Under the pieces are notes generated by a model, which made no database searches, was not told the DNA's origin, and saw nothing but the letters and a program-made list of their open reading frames with translations. A stretch of DNA of 64,000 nt, from assembly GCF_003046585.1 (NCBI RefSeq), contig NZ_QAAE01000011.1, positions 52,887 through 116,886 on the forward strand, given 5' to 3'. Both the position numbers and the translations under genes were made by a program. Numbering within the stretch: the first letter of the stretch is position 1; each line of letters begins with the position of its first letter. The DNA is from Nitrosomonas aestuarii (lineage in GTDB: Bacteria; Pseudomonadota; Gammaproteobacteria; Burkholderiales; Nitrosomonadaceae). Of the stretch, positions 38,394 through 48,681 are shown in pieces.

Positions 38394-38864
38394 TTAAGGA
38401 AGACAGTTCTGACTGTTCGGGTCTATACCGCAAGACCAGCGTAATTCTCTGATGCCAGCTGCTTTATTGACTAAATAATCAGCTTTCAGTTGTTTGTTTT
38501 GTTCAGCTGTCAGCGCGGCTCTTTCCGGTATATATCGTTCATTACTCCAGAAACGTACCCTGCAAAATTCATCTTGACCTTGGCAAATACGACTAATCGC
38601 ATTGCTATAAACTGTTTTGTCAGTATGACGATTTTGCTCCACAAGCACCATATGAACTTTTTTCCCGGAGTTTCCTAATTCGGCGATAAATACATTCTTC
38701 CACCCATTACCACTTTCTAGTGCAGCTACTTCATCTTCTTCGGTTTCAACTGAAGATTGTGCTTCATTAATTACTTCTGCTGCATTTTCGTCAGATTTTG
38801 CAAACGCTGCGTATGGAATACTCAGTGCCAAAAATAAAAAGGCACAAATTATATTTTTGTTCAT
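38394..38864 (-). CDS. exported protein of unknown function
   Basis: 156 residues. MNKNIICAFLFLALSIPYAA followed by FAKSDE is a Sec signal peptide. The start at 38864 is set by GGAGA about 5 nt upstream; the open frame runs further up but without a site. The mature protein has an acidic N-terminus, then a compact domain with four cysteines (SRICQGQDEFCRVRFW and RWSCGIDPNSQNCLP) that could form disulfides. I do not recognise the family. No functional neighbour on its strand. Confidence 0.7.
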   Translation of the reverse strand: MNKNIICAFLFLALSIPYAAFAKSDENAAEVINEAQSSVETEEDEVAALESGNGWKNVFIAELGNSGKKVHMVLVEQNRHTDKTVYSNAISRICQGQDEFCRVRFWSNERYIPERAALTAEQNKQLKADYLVNKAAGIRELRWSCGIDPNSQNCLP

Positions 38865-39506
38865 AAATTCTCCATGTTGAGTTGTAGCTTTCCTTGTACT
38901 CCACCAACTTAGAATTGACGTGTACGGCGTTCGCAAGATATTTTGTCGTCACAATGCGCGGTGCGAAGGCAACGGGCCCAGTGCTGCAACACAATGATCA
39001 AACATGATGTGAACGACCGACTGGCCGGCATTTTCAATGCAACTGACTACGCCAGGCTTCTTGACAAGTAACTAATTCTTGCTAGGAAGCCAGCATCGCC
39101 ATTAACGTTGAAAAACTAACTGAATTCATCATTTCTAAGTCGAACGAGTACTAGCAATATCACTGCTACAGTTTTTCAAAATAAATAAAATTGAAAATGA
39201 GATACTCAGACAAATATTTGCAGCCTGAGCATCGTTAGCAGCCGAAGTATACCCGCAAAATAATATATTGCACAGATGATTGTTTTGCTGAAGATAAATT
39301 CAGAAAAACGCTGTTTCATACTTGATAAAGCAAAAAATAAAAAATTGCGTATACAGTTAACAGTTATTTTTATTCTTTAAAAATAAAGCTTTTAGATGAA
39401 CTCTTTAACAATAAAGCAGACAAATGTTTCACATGGATAGTATTTATGCACACTTAATATTATAATCGTGAGCTTTTCATTCACGGCCGCTAATACATTA
39501 ACTTAC
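38865..39506. other. ~640-bp region without a recognised gene, upstream of hemA
   Basis: The first ~200 bp are more GC-rich than the rest and can be translated into patches such as VRKIFCRHNARC, but stops interrupt every frame; it may be old gene debris. The remainder is AT-rich and includes an AT-only hairpin (39364-39386). A promoter for hemA must lie here, but none is convincing by eye. Confidence 0.5.
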
Positions 39507-40760
39507 ATGCAGTTATTTGCCTTTGGTATTAATCATAATACTGCGCCTCTGGATGTGCGTGAACAGGTTACCTTTTCCGAAAACGCAATGGAACATGCTT
39601 TGCACGATCTGGTCGGACGCAATCCCATCAAAGAAGCGGCTATTGTTTCAACCTGTAATCGAACAGAGATTTATTGCAGTACTGACAAACCGGAAGAAGC
39701 CATGCATTGGCTTGCGGATTTTCATCATTTACAAACACAGGAACTGGACCCTTACCTCTACAAGTTGGCGCGCGAGCAAGCCGTCAAGCATGCATTTCGG
39801 GTTGCGAGCGGTTTAGATTCCATGGTGCTGGGTGAACCGCAAATATTGGGTCAATTAAAAAGCGCAGTTAAATCAGCTGAGAACGCAGGCACTTTAGGTT
39901 TGTTGTTACATAAATTATTTCAGCGAACATTTTTTGTTGCCAAAGAAGTGCGCACATCAACCGAGATTGGCACAAACTCTGTATCAATGGCTGCTGCCGC
40001 TGCACGCTTGGCCGAACGGATCTTTGGTGAAATCAGCGAGCAGCGGGTGCTGTTTATTGGTGCCGGAGAAATGATTGATTTGTGTGCAAGCCATTTTGCT
40101 TCGCGAAATCCGAAACATGTTACGGTAGCCAATCGAACTATTGGGCGTGCACAGGCGTTATCCAAGCGATTCAATGCCAGGGCTATCACGTTGGCTGATT
40201 TGCCCGAACAGTTAGCACTGCATGATATCGTTGTCACCTGCACCGCGAGTCCTTTACCTATCCTGGGCAAAGGAATGGTTGAACGTGCTGTTAAAGCACG
40301 AAAACATCGCCCGATATTTATTGTCGATCTGGCGGTGCCACGCGATGTTGAATCGGAAGTGTCTGAACTGGATGATGTTTTTCTCTACTATGTGGATGAT
40401 TTATCTGAGATTGTGAAAGAGGGTATGGATGCACGCCAGAGCGCGGTTGCTCAGGCAGAATCAATTATCGATAACAATGTTATCGATTTTATGCGCTGGA
40501 TGGCGACGCGTGAACTGGTTCCTACCATTCGTGCGTTACGTGATCAAGGTGAAAGATACCGTCGTCAGGAACTGGATCGTGCCAGTAAGTTGCTGATTAA
40601 AGGTGAAGATCCGCAGAAAGTTATGGAATCGTTAAGTAATGGTTTGATGAATAAATTTCTGCATATTCCTTCCAGCTCCCTAAATCACGCCACTGCCGAA
40701 GAACGTGAGCAACTGGTTGAATTGGTGAATCGGCTTTATCAACTGCATCGGCCGCAATGA
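39507..40760 (+). CDS. hemA: glutamyl-tRNA reductase
   Basis: First committed enzyme of C5-pathway tetrapyrrole synthesis, reducing glutamyl-tRNA with NADPH to glutamate-1-semialdehyde. I start at the ATG at 39507 ([20 protein letters not shown]), which matches the family N-terminus; a GTG at 39468 would add 13 unrelated residues. The catalytic cysteine is in STCNRTEIY, and the NADPH domain has [16 protein letters not shown]. 417 residues. It overlaps prfA by 4 bp; hemA-prfA-prmC is a widely conserved cluster. Confidence 0.96.
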   Translation: MQLFAFGINHNTAPLDVREQVTFSENAMEHALHDLVGRNPIKEAAIVSTCNRTEIYCSTDKPEEAMHWLADFHHLQTQELDPYLYKLAREQAVKHAFRVASGLDSMVLGEPQILGQLKSAVKSAENAGTLGLLLHKLFQRTFFVAKEVRTSTEIGTNSVSMAAAAARLAERIFGEISEQRVLFIGAGEMIDLCASHFASRNPKHVTVANRTIGRAQALSKRFNARAITLADLPEQLALHDIVVTCTASPLPILGKGMVERAVKARKHRPIFIVDLAVPRDVESEVSELDDVFLYYVDDLSEIVKEGMDARQSAVAQAESIIDNNVIDFMRWMATRELVPTIRALRDQGERYRRQELDRASKLLIKGEDPQKVMESLSNGLMNKFLHIPSSSLNHATAEEREQLVELVNRLYQLHRPQ

Positions 40761-41836
40761 AAAACAGTCTTGCTAACAGACTTGAACGTCTCAGTGTGCG
40801 CTTGGAAGAACTGAATCAGATGCTGAGCAGTGAAAAGATTACTGCAGACCTGGATAATTTTCGCAAGCTTTCGCGCGAGCATGCCGAGATCATATCTATA
40901 GTTGATCTGTATCATGCATATCAACAAACTGAAATGGATATGATAACCGCCCGCGAGATGGCTTCTGATCCGGAAATGCGTGAGTTTGCTGAAACTGAAA
41001 TGCAGACTGCGAAGGAAAAACTGGCAGAAATTGAAACTGAAATACAAAAACAGTTATTACCCAAGGATCCCAATGATGACCGCAATATTTTTCTGGAAAT
41101 ACGCGCGGGAACTGGTGGTGATGAATCAGCTCTTTTTGCGGGCAATTTGTTTCGTATGTATTCACGTTATGCTGAGCGGCGCAACTGGCAGGTTGAAATC
41201 ATTTCACAAAGCCCATCAGACGTTGGCGGCTATAAAGAGATTATAGCCAAAATTATAGGACAGGGTGCTTATTCACGGCTTAAATTCGAATCGGGGGGAC
41301 ACCGCGTACAACGCGTACCTGTGACTGAAACTCAAGGGCGTGTCCATACATCTACCTGTACTGTTGCTGTTATTCCTGAAGCGGATGAGATCAGTGAAAT
41401 TGAACTCAATCCGGCCGAGTTACGCATTGATACTTTTCGGGCTTCCGGTGCGGGTGGTCAGCATATTAATAAAACAGATTCGGCGGTACGGATTACCCAT
41501 TTGCCAACTGGTATGGTTGTAGAGTGTCAGGATGGTCGTTCCCAACATAAAAACAAGGCGCAAGCTATGAGTGTGTTGGCGGCGCGTATTCACGCCAATC
41601 AAATGCAGAAGCAGCAGGCAGAGCAGGCGGCAACTCGTAAATCCCTAGTGGGTACGGGTGAACGTTCTGAACGGATTCGTACATATAATTTTCCACAAGG
41701 CAGGGTAACTGATCACCGTATCAATCTGACACTTTATAAAATGGATCAGATTATGGATGGCGATATTGACGAAATTTGTTCGGCCTTAATGGCCGAACAC
41801 CAGGCAGAACAACTTGCAGTCTCGATGGAAGAATAA
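40757..41836 (+). CDS. prfA: peptide chain release factor 1
   Basis: A 359-residue class I release factor reading UAA and UAG. The peptidyl-tRNA hydrolysis loop is [19 protein letters not shown] (GGQ), and the stop-codon reading tripeptide lies in [14 protein letters not shown]. The methylated glutamine of GGQ is the substrate of PrmC, whose gene follows 31 bp downstream. The start ATG overlaps the hemA stop (ATGA), so translation is coupled. Confidence 0.97.
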   Translation: MKNSLANRLERLSVRLEELNQMLSSEKITADLDNFRKLSREHAEIISIVDLYHAYQQTEMDMITAREMASDPEMREFAETEMQTAKEKLAEIETEIQKQLLPKDPNDDRNIFLEIRAGTGGDESALFAGNLFRMYSRYAERRNWQVEIISQSPSDVGGYKEIIAKIIGQGAYSRLKFESGGHRVQRVPVTETQGRVHTSTCTVAVIPEADEISEIELNPAELRIDTFRASGAGGQHINKTDSAVRITHLPTGMVVECQDGRSQHKNKAQAMSVLAARIHANQMQKQQAEQAATRKSLVGTGERSERIRTYNFPQGRVTDHRINLTLYKMDQIMDGDIDEICSALMAEHQAEQLAVSMEE

Positions 41837-41867
41837 CCGTATTTCCGTTTGAATAGACAAGATCGAG

Positions 41868-42770
41868 ATGTGTACCGTGAATCAGTGTAGATATGATCAA
41901 ATCACATTGGATTTTTCCCCGCGCACTATTTCTCAAGTGCTGTACTGGTCTGTTCAAAAAATCGAGTATGTTGACGCACGTTTACTGCTGCAATATGTGA
42001 TGCAAGTGAATTATTCCTATTTATTGACGCACGCAGATGATTTTCTTTCTTCAGATCATTTTGAAAGATTTTCAAAACTTGTTCTGGAGCGTATTAGAGG
42101 AGTGCCAGTTGCTTATTTAACAGGTCTACGTGAATTTTACGATCTGACTTTCAGGGTAAGCCCTGCCGTTTTGATACCGCGTCCGGAAACTGAATTATTA
42201 GTTGAGCAGGCGCTTGCTAAAATTCCAGAGTCACGCTCAATGAAGATTCTGGATCTCGGGACTGGGAGCGGGGCGGTAGCCATAACAATTGCAAAACATA
42301 GACCTCGATCACATGTGACAGCGATTGACTTGTCCCATGATGCTATTGCAATTGCGAAATGGAACGCGCAAAATCTTGCCGCTGGTAATATTCGTATCAC
42401 TCAAAGCAACTGGTTTGAAAAACTTGTTGCTGATAAATCGTTTGATTTAATAGTTTCCAATCCACCTTATGTCGCTCAAAACGACCCGCATTTACAACGA
42501 GGGGATTTACGTTTTGAACCAGATATTGCATTATCAACGCATGAGAATGGATTAGCTTGTATTCGTCATATTATTGCTACATCGGCCGCATATTTAGTTG
42601 ACGGCGGGCAATTGTTATTAGAACATGGTTATGATCAGTCAATTCAATGCAGAGGTTTGCTGGAGGCGCAAGGATTTCGTAATATTTACTCACAAACAGA
42701 TTTAGCCGGCATAGAACGCGTGAGTGGTGGCAGTTATCATGCAGAAAATCTGCAACCCAGGATTCCGTGA
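41868..42770 (+). CDS. prmC: release factor glutamine methyltransferase PrmC
   Basis: A 300-residue SAM-dependent enzyme that methylates the GGQ glutamine of release factors. The catalytic NPPY is in LIVSNPPYVAQND, the SAM-binding GTGSGAVAITIAKHRP lies upstream, and RPETELLVEQAL is the typical linker. The first ~90 residues are the helical substrate-binding domain. Third gene of the hemA-prfA-prmC cluster. Confidence 0.95.
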   Translation: MCTVNQCRYDQITLDFSPRTISQVLYWSVQKIEYVDARLLLQYVMQVNYSYLLTHADDFLSSDHFERFSKLVLERIRGVPVAYLTGLREFYDLTFRVSPAVLIPRPETELLVEQALAKIPESRSMKILDLGTGSGAVAITIAKHRPRSHVTAIDLSHDAIAIAKWNAQNLAAGNIRITQSNWFEKLVADKSFDLIVSNPPYVAQNDPHLQRGDLRFEPDIALSTHENGLACIRHIIATSAAYLVDGGQLLLEHGYDQSIQCRGLLEAQGFRNIYSQTDLAGIERVSGGSYHAENLQPRIP

Positions 42771-42870
42771 CAAAAACAATGAGACTGACTATTTTGTTGG
42801 TTTCTTTCATCTAAAAAATAACGTAGAAATTTCTTTTGATTTCTTGTAATTACTGAGGAGCATATCAAAT

Positions 42871-43182
42871 ATGAGTGTAGAAGATACTATTGAACAGCAG
42901 ATTTCAAACAATCCCGTTGTGCTGTATATGAAAGGATCGCCGGAGCAGCCGCAATGTGGTTTTTCTGCAAATGCAATCAATATTCTAAATGCATGTGGTG
43001 TCAATAATCTGTTTACTGTGGATGTGTTGCAGGATCCGGAAATACGTCAGGGTATTAAAGATTATTCCAATTGGCCAACGATTCCACAGTTATATGTAAA
43101 AGGTGAATTTGTCGGTGGATCCGATATTCTCACCGAAATGTATCAAAGCGGTGAATTGAAAAAACTTATTGATGAAGATTAA
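42871..43182 (+). CDS. grxD: monothiol glutaredoxin (Grx4 family)
   Basis: A 103-residue monothiol glutaredoxin with the CGFS active site (QCGFSANAINIL), the glutathione-binding WPTIPQLYVKGEFVGGSD and the TVE-like start (MSVEDTIEQQISNNPVVLYM). These proteins bind a glutathione-ligated Fe-S cluster and deliver it in Fe-S maturation. The gene follows prmC by 100 bp and converges on the YqaA-type gene. Confidence 0.95.
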   Translation: MSVEDTIEQQISNNPVVLYMKGSPEQPQCGFSANAINILNACGVNNLFTVDVLQDPEIRQGIKDYSNWPTIPQLYVKGEFVGGSDILTEMYQSGELKKLIDED

Positions 43183-43199
43183 TATTACTATCCGAACTA

Positions 43200-43640
43200 T
43201 CAGCTTATAGTTGCCGCGACTGATTTTGTGGCAGTGGCGACAATCCAGTAACGTGCAAACTTGCCGACGGCCATGAATATCATGGCCGTCAACCAGTTTA
43301 CCCTAAGCCATCCGGCAGCAACACATAATGCGTCACCGATGACAGGCGTCCAGGAAAGCAATAGGACAGGCGCACCATGACTGCGTACCCATTTCAGACT
43401 GCGCGAACTACCATCCGTTTTTTTGAGAATGGATTTCTCATCGGGTAACAAACGTCCGATGAGATACGAGCTCATTCCACCCAGTGTATTACCGATTGTT
43501 GCAATGATAAGCGCATACCAGAGAAGGTCGGGATAGGCAATGAGTACACCGGCAAGTACGGCTTCTGATCCACCTGGTAATAGTGTTGCAGCGAGAAAAC
43601 TACTGGTAAAAAGTGCTAATAGACTTGCTTGTTCATCCAT
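43200..43640 (-). CDS. yqaA: YqaA/DedA-related (VTT domain) membrane protein
   Basis: 146 residues with about four hydrophobic segments. LAATLLPGGSEAVLAGVLIA and IATIGNTLGGMSSYLIGRLL, followed by LLLSWTPVIGDALCVAAGWL, are the VTT/SNARE-associated hallmarks of the YqaA subgroup. DedA-type proteins are thought to scramble or flip lipids, using proton coupling, but YqaA itself is uncharacterised. Confidence 0.88.
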   Translation of the reverse strand: MDEQASLLALFTSSFLAATLLPGGSEAVLAGVLIAYPDLLWYALIIATIGNTLGGMSSYLIGRLLPDEKSILKKTDGSSRSLKWVRSHGAPVLLLSWTPVIGDALCVAAGWLRVNWLTAMIFMAVGKFARYWIVATATKSVAATIS

Positions 43641-43717
43641 AATTTGACTCGGTCATAAAAAGCGCAAGTTTACACGCATACCTGATAGCGTGATAAATTA
43701 TCTGTTTAAACTATTTT

Positions 43718-44617
43718 TTATTCAAAAGTATTGTTCGCCGCTTTTTGACCAACAGACATAAACTGCATGATATAAGGGATCGTCTTGTCTGATTCTCTCA
43801 TTGCCAAATATAATTTCTGATACAATCCATTTTTTCCGAAGTAAATTTTGTTCAGTTTCAATTCTCCAATTCTTGCATCTGCCAACCATTCCGGTAAAAC
43901 GCAAACGCCCCGTTTTAACGCCGTCATTTGCAGCATAATTTCTAGTGACTCAATTTGTTTTAATTTTGCCGGTTCAAGGTGTGATGGGGTTAAAAAATGA
44001 ACGAGTACAGTCAGTCTCTCTGGCGGTACCGGAAAAGTAAGTAATGTTTCCCTGCAAAGCATTTCTGGTTTTAATTGTTCGACCGACGCCAAAGGATGAT
44101 CTTCCGAGACAAGAAGTACCAGCTGGTACGCGGCTAAAATTTCGTAATGTATTTTTTCTTTCTTAATGAGATCGGGTGTAATCAGTACGTCGATATGGTG
44201 ATTCAGTAGACCTTCTAAACCTGAAAACTGGAATTTATGCACAATGTCTATATCGATACCAGGCATTTTTCGCATGAACTGGCCAATCACCGAATTTAAC
44301 CACTCGTAGCAGGGGTAACATTCAACGCCGATTCGTAAAATGCCCTGGCAACCTTCGCTATAGGCTTTAAGTGTTTTTTCGGCCTGCGATAATACAGGCA
44401 GAACCTGATTTGCCACTTCTAATAACAAATGCCCGGCCTGGGTCAAACGCAGGGTGCGGCCATTTTTTTCCCACAGTGCGATTCCCAGTTTTTTTTCCAG
44501 ATAACTGATTTGGTGTGATAGAGCAGGCTGACTTACACATAGTGCATTGGCAGCTTCAGTAAGTGTTCCATTGGTATGCAACGCTTGTATGATTTTAAGA
44601 TGACTGTGTTCTAACAT
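43718..44617 (-). CDS. metR: LysR-type regulator MetR
   Basis: 299 residues: N-terminal winged helix (LEHSHLKIIQALHTNGTLTE then AANALCVSQPALSHQISYLE) and the periplasmic-binding-like effector domain. It is divergent from metE with a 90-bp spacer, the classic metR-metE arrangement; MetR with homocysteine activates metE. The specific family name rests mainly on this context plus typical length. Confidence 0.9.
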   Translation of the reverse strand: MLEHSHLKIIQALHTNGTLTEAANALCVSQPALSHQISYLEKKLGIALWEKNGRTLRLTQAGHLLLEVANQVLPVLSQAEKTLKAYSEGCQGILRIGVECYPCYEWLNSVIGQFMRKMPGIDIDIVHKFQFSGLEGLLNHHIDVLITPDLIKKEKIHYEILAAYQLVLLVSEDHPLASVEQLKPEMLCRETLLTFPVPPERLTVLVHFLTPSHLEPAKLKQIESLEIMLQMTALKRGVCVLPEWLADARIGELKLNKIYFGKNGLYQKLYLAMRESDKTIPYIMQFMSVGQKAANNTFE

Positions 44618-44707
44618 TTATGAGGATATATTATAAGATCGTAGAAATTTATCATTATTATTTATTGTTTGTTGTTTATACAATAGTTGAACGATTATTA
44701 AATAGCA

Positions 44708-47020
44708 ATGGTGAATACAAACATGGTAACAACGCATAATCTTGGGTTTCCTCGTATTGGAAGAAAGCGGGAATTGAAATTTGCTTTAGAAAAATACTGG
44801 AAAAAAACAATTTCTGAGAAAACTTTGCTGGAGGCTACAGCTAGTCTGCGCTCACAGCATTGGCAGGATCAAATGATGCTTGACTGGATACCGGTAGGCG
44901 ATTTTTCGTTATATGATCAAGTACTGGACACCAGTTTTATGCTGGGTAATATTCCAGTACGAGTCAGTGAATTGCCCGGAGGTGAATTGGATCATTATTT
45001 TCGTGTGGCGAGAGGGCGTGCTGCTACTGATGATTCGGCTGGTACTTCTGTCAGTGCTGGCGAAATGACCAAATGGTTTGATACAAACTACCATTATATC
45101 GTACCGGAATTTGATCAACATACACGGTTTTCGCTGCATAGTGATTCACTGCTTCAACAGATTAACAATGCACAGGAACAGGCCATTCAGGCAAAGCCCG
45201 TTATTCTAGGCCCGGTCACTTACCTTTGGTTAGGTAAATGCAAAGACGATTCAGATAAGCTTGATTTGCTTGATGACTTGATAAGTATGTACGCACAATT
45301 ATTCGAAGCGCTTGAGAAATCAGGTATCAAGTGGGTTCAAATCGATGAACCTGTCTTGGTTACGGAACTTGATGAGGTATGGAAACATGCGTTGCGTAAA
45401 ACTTATTATCAATTACAGGCAACACCTATCGATTTGTTATTGACTACTTACTTTGGCCAACTTCAAGACAATCTACAATTGGCTTGTGAATTGCCCGTCA
45501 GCGGATTGCACCTGGATGCTGTCATGGCCAAAGACGAAATAGCCAAGATAATTGACTGGCTACCGAACAATAAAATCCTTTCTCTTGGTGTCATCAACGG
45601 ACGCAACATTTGGAAAACCGATCTAACAGAAACGCTGAATTGGCTTGAACCCATTCATGCAAACTTACAGGATCGCTTGTGGCTTGCGCCGTCCTGTTCA
45701 CTACTGCATGTGCCTGTTGACCTGGATAGCGAGCAGCAACTGGATTTGGAGATTAAATCCTGGATGGCGTTTGCCTTGCAGAAATTAAATGAAGTCTCTG
45801 TATTGGCCAAAGCACTTAATCATGGAAGAAACAGTGTGGCTGAAATTCTTCAGGAAAATAGAACTGCAATAGAAAGCCGCAGTCAATCCAATCGTGTGCA
45901 TCAAGCTGCTGTGAAACAACGTGTACTTGAAATTACCCCTGCCATGGGCAGTCGTCAGTCTCCTTATCCTCAGCGCGTGATTGAACAACGAGAAAAAATT
46001 CAATTACCATTTTTTCCGACAACAACTATTGGTTCTTTCCCGCAGACTAAAGAAATCAGACAGGCCAGAATGGATTTGCGCACGAAGAAGTTATCGGAAA
46101 AGGACTATCGGCTGGCAATGCAGAAAGAAATAGAGACCTGCGTGCGTGAACAGGAAACACTGGGTCTGGATGTATTAGTCCACGGTGAAGCTGAACGTAA
46201 TGATATGGTGGAATATTTTGGTGAACAGCTAGCAGGTTTCACTTTTACGCAATTCGGTTGGGTGCAGTCTTACGGTTCACGATGTGTTAAACCACCGATC
46301 ATTTTTGGAGATGTATCACATACCCATGCGATCACTACTGAATGGATTGCATATGCACAATCATTAACTGACAGGCCTATGAAAGGCATGCTAACCGGAC
46401 CTGTTACTATGTTAAACTGGTCTTTTGTACGTGATGATCAGCCACGTGCCGAAACCTGCTTACAACTTGCGCTTGCGGTACGCGATGAAGTGACTGCCTT
46501 GGAAAAAGCGGGGATTGGGATCATTCAGATTGACGAAGCCGCACTCAGAGAGGGACTGCCACTCAGAAAATCACAATGGAACATTTATCTTGATTGGGCG
46601 ATTCGTGCTTTTCGTATTGCTGCTAATGGTGTAAAAAACAGTACACAGATTCATACGCATATGTGTTATTCGGAATTCAATGACATTATTGAGGCCATTG
46701 CGCAAATGGATGCGGATGTCATTACGATTGAAACTTCACGCTCTGATATGGAATTGCTGGATGCATTTGATGAATTTCATTATCCGAATGAAATCGGTCC
46801 CGGTGTATATGATATACATTCACCCAATATTCCTTCTGTGGATTCAATTATTCATTTAATGAAAAAAGCGGCGCAACGCATCCCGGCTCAGAGATTGTGG
46901 GTGAATCCGGACTGTGGATTAAAAACGCGTAATTGGGATGAAGTTAAGCCGGCGTTGCAAAATATGATTGCAGCAAGTAAATATTTATCAAGTAATCTGG
47001 AGCCTCATAAAATCAGTTAA
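44708..47020 (+). CDS. metE: cobalamin-independent methionine synthase
   Basis: 770 residues in two barrels. Transfers a methyl group from 5-methyltetrahydrofolate (triglutamate) to homocysteine. Zinc ligands are visible in order: THMCYSEF (His and Cys), ADVITIET (Glu) and [10 protein letters not shown] (Cys). The [12 protein letters not shown] block opens the C-terminal domain. The start may be ATG 44708 or 44723 ([13 protein letters not shown]); the first is kept. No cobalamin riboswitch was seen; control is presumably via the divergent MetR. Confidence 0.95.
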   Translation: MVNTNMVTTHNLGFPRIGRKRELKFALEKYWKKTISEKTLLEATASLRSQHWQDQMMLDWIPVGDFSLYDQVLDTSFMLGNIPVRVSELPGGELDHYFRVARGRAATDDSAGTSVSAGEMTKWFDTNYHYIVPEFDQHTRFSLHSDSLLQQINNAQEQAIQAKPVILGPVTYLWLGKCKDDSDKLDLLDDLISMYAQLFEALEKSGIKWVQIDEPVLVTELDEVWKHALRKTYYQLQATPIDLLLTTYFGQLQDNLQLACELPVSGLHLDAVMAKDEIAKIIDWLPNNKILSLGVINGRNIWKTDLTETLNWLEPIHANLQDRLWLAPSCSLLHVPVDLDSEQQLDLEIKSWMAFALQKLNEVSVLAKALNHGRNSVAEILQENRTAIESRSQSNRVHQAAVKQRVLEITPAMGSRQSPYPQRVIEQREKIQLPFFPTTTIGSFPQTKEIRQARMDLRTKKLSEKDYRLAMQKEIETCVREQETLGLDVLVHGEAERNDMVEYFGEQLAGFTFTQFGWVQSYGSRCVKPPIIFGDVSHTHAITTEWIAYAQSLTDRPMKGMLTGPVTMLNWSFVRDDQPRAETCLQLALAVRDEVTALEKAGIGIIQIDEAALREGLPLRKSQWNIYLDWAIRAFRIAANGVKNSTQIHTHMCYSEFNDIIEAIAQMDADVITIETSRSDMELLDAFDEFHYPNEIGPGVYDIHSPNIPSVDSIIHLMKKAAQRIPAQRLWVNPDCGLKTRNWDEVKPALQNMIAASKYLSSNLEPHKIS

Positions 47021-47120
47021 ATTTGACTTGCTGATATTATTTAGCGATGATATGCATTGATGATTTCATCTTATCGCAATTAAGTAACAGGTAACAATAC
47101 GTTAAATGAAAAAGGAAAAA

Positions 47121-47873
47121 ATGACCATGACAACCCGTAATCTTTTTAAACAAAAAATCAGCAACACGATTAACGAAAAACATCTGCTCAAACACCCTTT
47201 TTATGTTGCATGGACTGAAGGTAAACTCACTAAAGAACAATTACGTCATTATGCTGAGCAGTATTTTTATAATGTATTGGCGGAACCGACTTATCTGAGC
47301 GCCGTGCACTTTAACACACCACACTTCAGTTCTGATACAAATGCAGGCGACATAAGCGTGCGCCAGGAAGTGTTGAAAAATCTGATTGATGAAGAACATG
47401 GTGATACGAACCATCCGGCTTTGTGGAAAGCTTTCGCATATGCACTGGGTGCCGACGATAAAAGCCTGACCAATGCAAAAGCATTGCCGAATACTGAAAA
47501 ACTGGTTGCCACATTCCGTGAAATTTGCCTGAATCGTCCATTTTATGCAGGCTTGGCCGCATTGCATGCGTTTGAATCACAAGTTCCTGATGTAGCTGCA
47601 GTCAAAATCGATGGCCTGGCTAAATTTTATGGCATGACCGATCCGAAAGATTATGAATTTTTCTCGGTGCATCAAAAAGCGGATGTTTATCACTCTCAGG
47701 CTGAATGGGACTTGATCGAACGTTTTGCAGATACACCTGAAAAACAGGAGGAAGTACACGCTGCAACCCGGGAGGTTTGCGACGCATTATGGGGATTTCT
47801 CGATGGTATTCATGAAACCTACTGTGCAAATCTGACCTGTGACGCACCTAAGGAAGCAGCAACAGTGCATTAA
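47121..47873 (+). CDS. CADD-like non-heme di-iron oxygenase, probable pABA synthase
   Basis: 250 residues of the PqqC/TenA-like heme-oxygenase fold, matching the Chlamydia CADD protein rather than PqqC. CADD and its Nitrosomonas relative have been linked to folate synthesis without PabABC: the protein's own Tyr becomes the p-aminobenzoate scaffold. Equivalent features are present: HPFYVAWTEGKL (the Tyr), LIDEEHGDTNHP (Glu and His ligands), ALHAFESQVPDVAAVKIDGL (Glu ligand, and Lys) and FFSVHQKADVYHSQAEW (His, Asp, His ligands). The ATG at 47121 is preceded by AAAGGA; in-frame ATG 47106 is less well placed. It follows metE by 100 bp, consistent with shared folate/C1 metabolism. Confidence 0.85.
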   Translation: MTMTTRNLFKQKISNTINEKHLLKHPFYVAWTEGKLTKEQLRHYAEQYFYNVLAEPTYLSAVHFNTPHFSSDTNAGDISVRQEVLKNLIDEEHGDTNHPALWKAFAYALGADDKSLTNAKALPNTEKLVATFREICLNRPFYAGLAALHAFESQVPDVAAVKIDGLAKFYGMTDPKDYEFFSVHQKADVYHSQAEWDLIERFADTPEKQEEVHAATREVCDALWGFLDGIHETYCANLTCDAPKEAATVH

Positions 47874-47936
47874 TTAAATTACATCCACACCTCTTCTCGG
47901 AAAGGAATGGGTGTGGTAAGTCTGATTCAAACATAT

Positions 47937-47990
47937 AAAAAAGGTCTTGTTTAACAGCCGGAAGAACGGTTAATAAACAAGACCCTTTTT
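47937..47990. terminator. rho-independent terminator after the CADD-like gene
   Basis: AAAAAAGGTCTTGTTTA (47937-47953) pairs with TAAACAAGACCCTTTTT (47974-47990) with one mismatch, and the loop contains an inner hairpin CCG-GAAGAA-CGG. The T-run on the plus strand fits termination of the metE/CADD region; the A-run side could also serve the convergent gene at 48016. Confidence 0.75.
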
Positions 47991-48015
47991 GTATGTTTAG
48001 TTAGAATAAATAGAA

Positions 48016-48471
48016 TTAAAGCTCCTTACGTTTTTTGTCAGCATCCGCTATTTCATCACTGCTATTTTTTAATTCTGCTTTTTCAGCATTTGCCTCAAAT
48101 TCTTCCTCTGCAGATGTCCGTTCAGGTTCGCCATCTTCCTCCACTTCTTCAGCAGCTTTACGCGCGGCTTCTTCAGCTTCCTCTTCTTCCCCTCTGCGTG
48201 TGTTCCACATAAAATAAATAGCGCCCAAAGTCACAATCACTACCGGCATGATGACATAGGAAAACAGGGCGGATTCAACAGTGATATTTTGTGATGCTGG
48301 CGGTGGTTTGGTTGCAATCATGTAGCCATGCAGTATTGCTACACCAACGACAGGCACAAGTGCCGCGATAAAACGATTAGTAATCAAGGGGCGGACAGTG
48401 AACATATTGAGAATATTCGATCCGTAATAACCAACAAAATAAATAAAAATATAAAAAAAGATGGCACCCAT
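48016..48471 (-). CDS. membrane protein with long acidic/charged C-terminal tail
   Basis: 151 residues, family not recognised. Three hydrophobic stretches (about residues 4-20, 35-52 and 70-88) are followed by a tail of about 60 residues made almost wholly of Glu, Ala, Lys, Arg and Asp (EEEEAEEAARKAAEEVEEDG), predicted helical. ATG at 48471 with AAGGA upstream. The tail is expected in the cytoplasm if the first helix enters normally. No linked neighbours. Confidence 0.7.
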   Translation of the reverse strand: MGAIFFYIFIYFVGYYGSNILNMFTVRPLITNRFIAALVPVVGVAILHGYMIATKPPPASQNITVESALFSYVIMPVVIVTLGAIYFMWNTRRGEEEEAEEAARKAAEEVEEDGEPERTSAEEEFEANAEKAELKNSSDEIADADKKRKEL

Positions 48472-48681
48472 AAATTTTCCTTAAGTGACTGTTTGGTCGC
48501 GCTTATTGCTCAAATTGACTTTAACTAATTCCGTGTGATTGAGTGGTCAGTCGTTTTTATGTGTTTTCCGGAATGTCAAATTTCATGGTAGATAAGACTT
48601 TATTACAATTTCGGTCTTCGAGTTTAATGATACACAACAAATAGTGAAAAATCACGATTAGTTTTTTCATCAACTACGAAA

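Noticed and set aside
38900..39010. Patches such as VRKIFCRHNARC that loosely recall ISL3-type transposase zinc fingers
   Set aside because: Only a dozen residues match by eye, every frame is soon broken by stops, and no terminal inverted repeats or target duplication are visible.
44618..44707. Cobalamin or SAM riboswitch upstream of metE
   Set aside because: The 90-bp metR-metE spacer is too short and AT-rich for a known riboswitch fold; MetR control is the simpler explanation.
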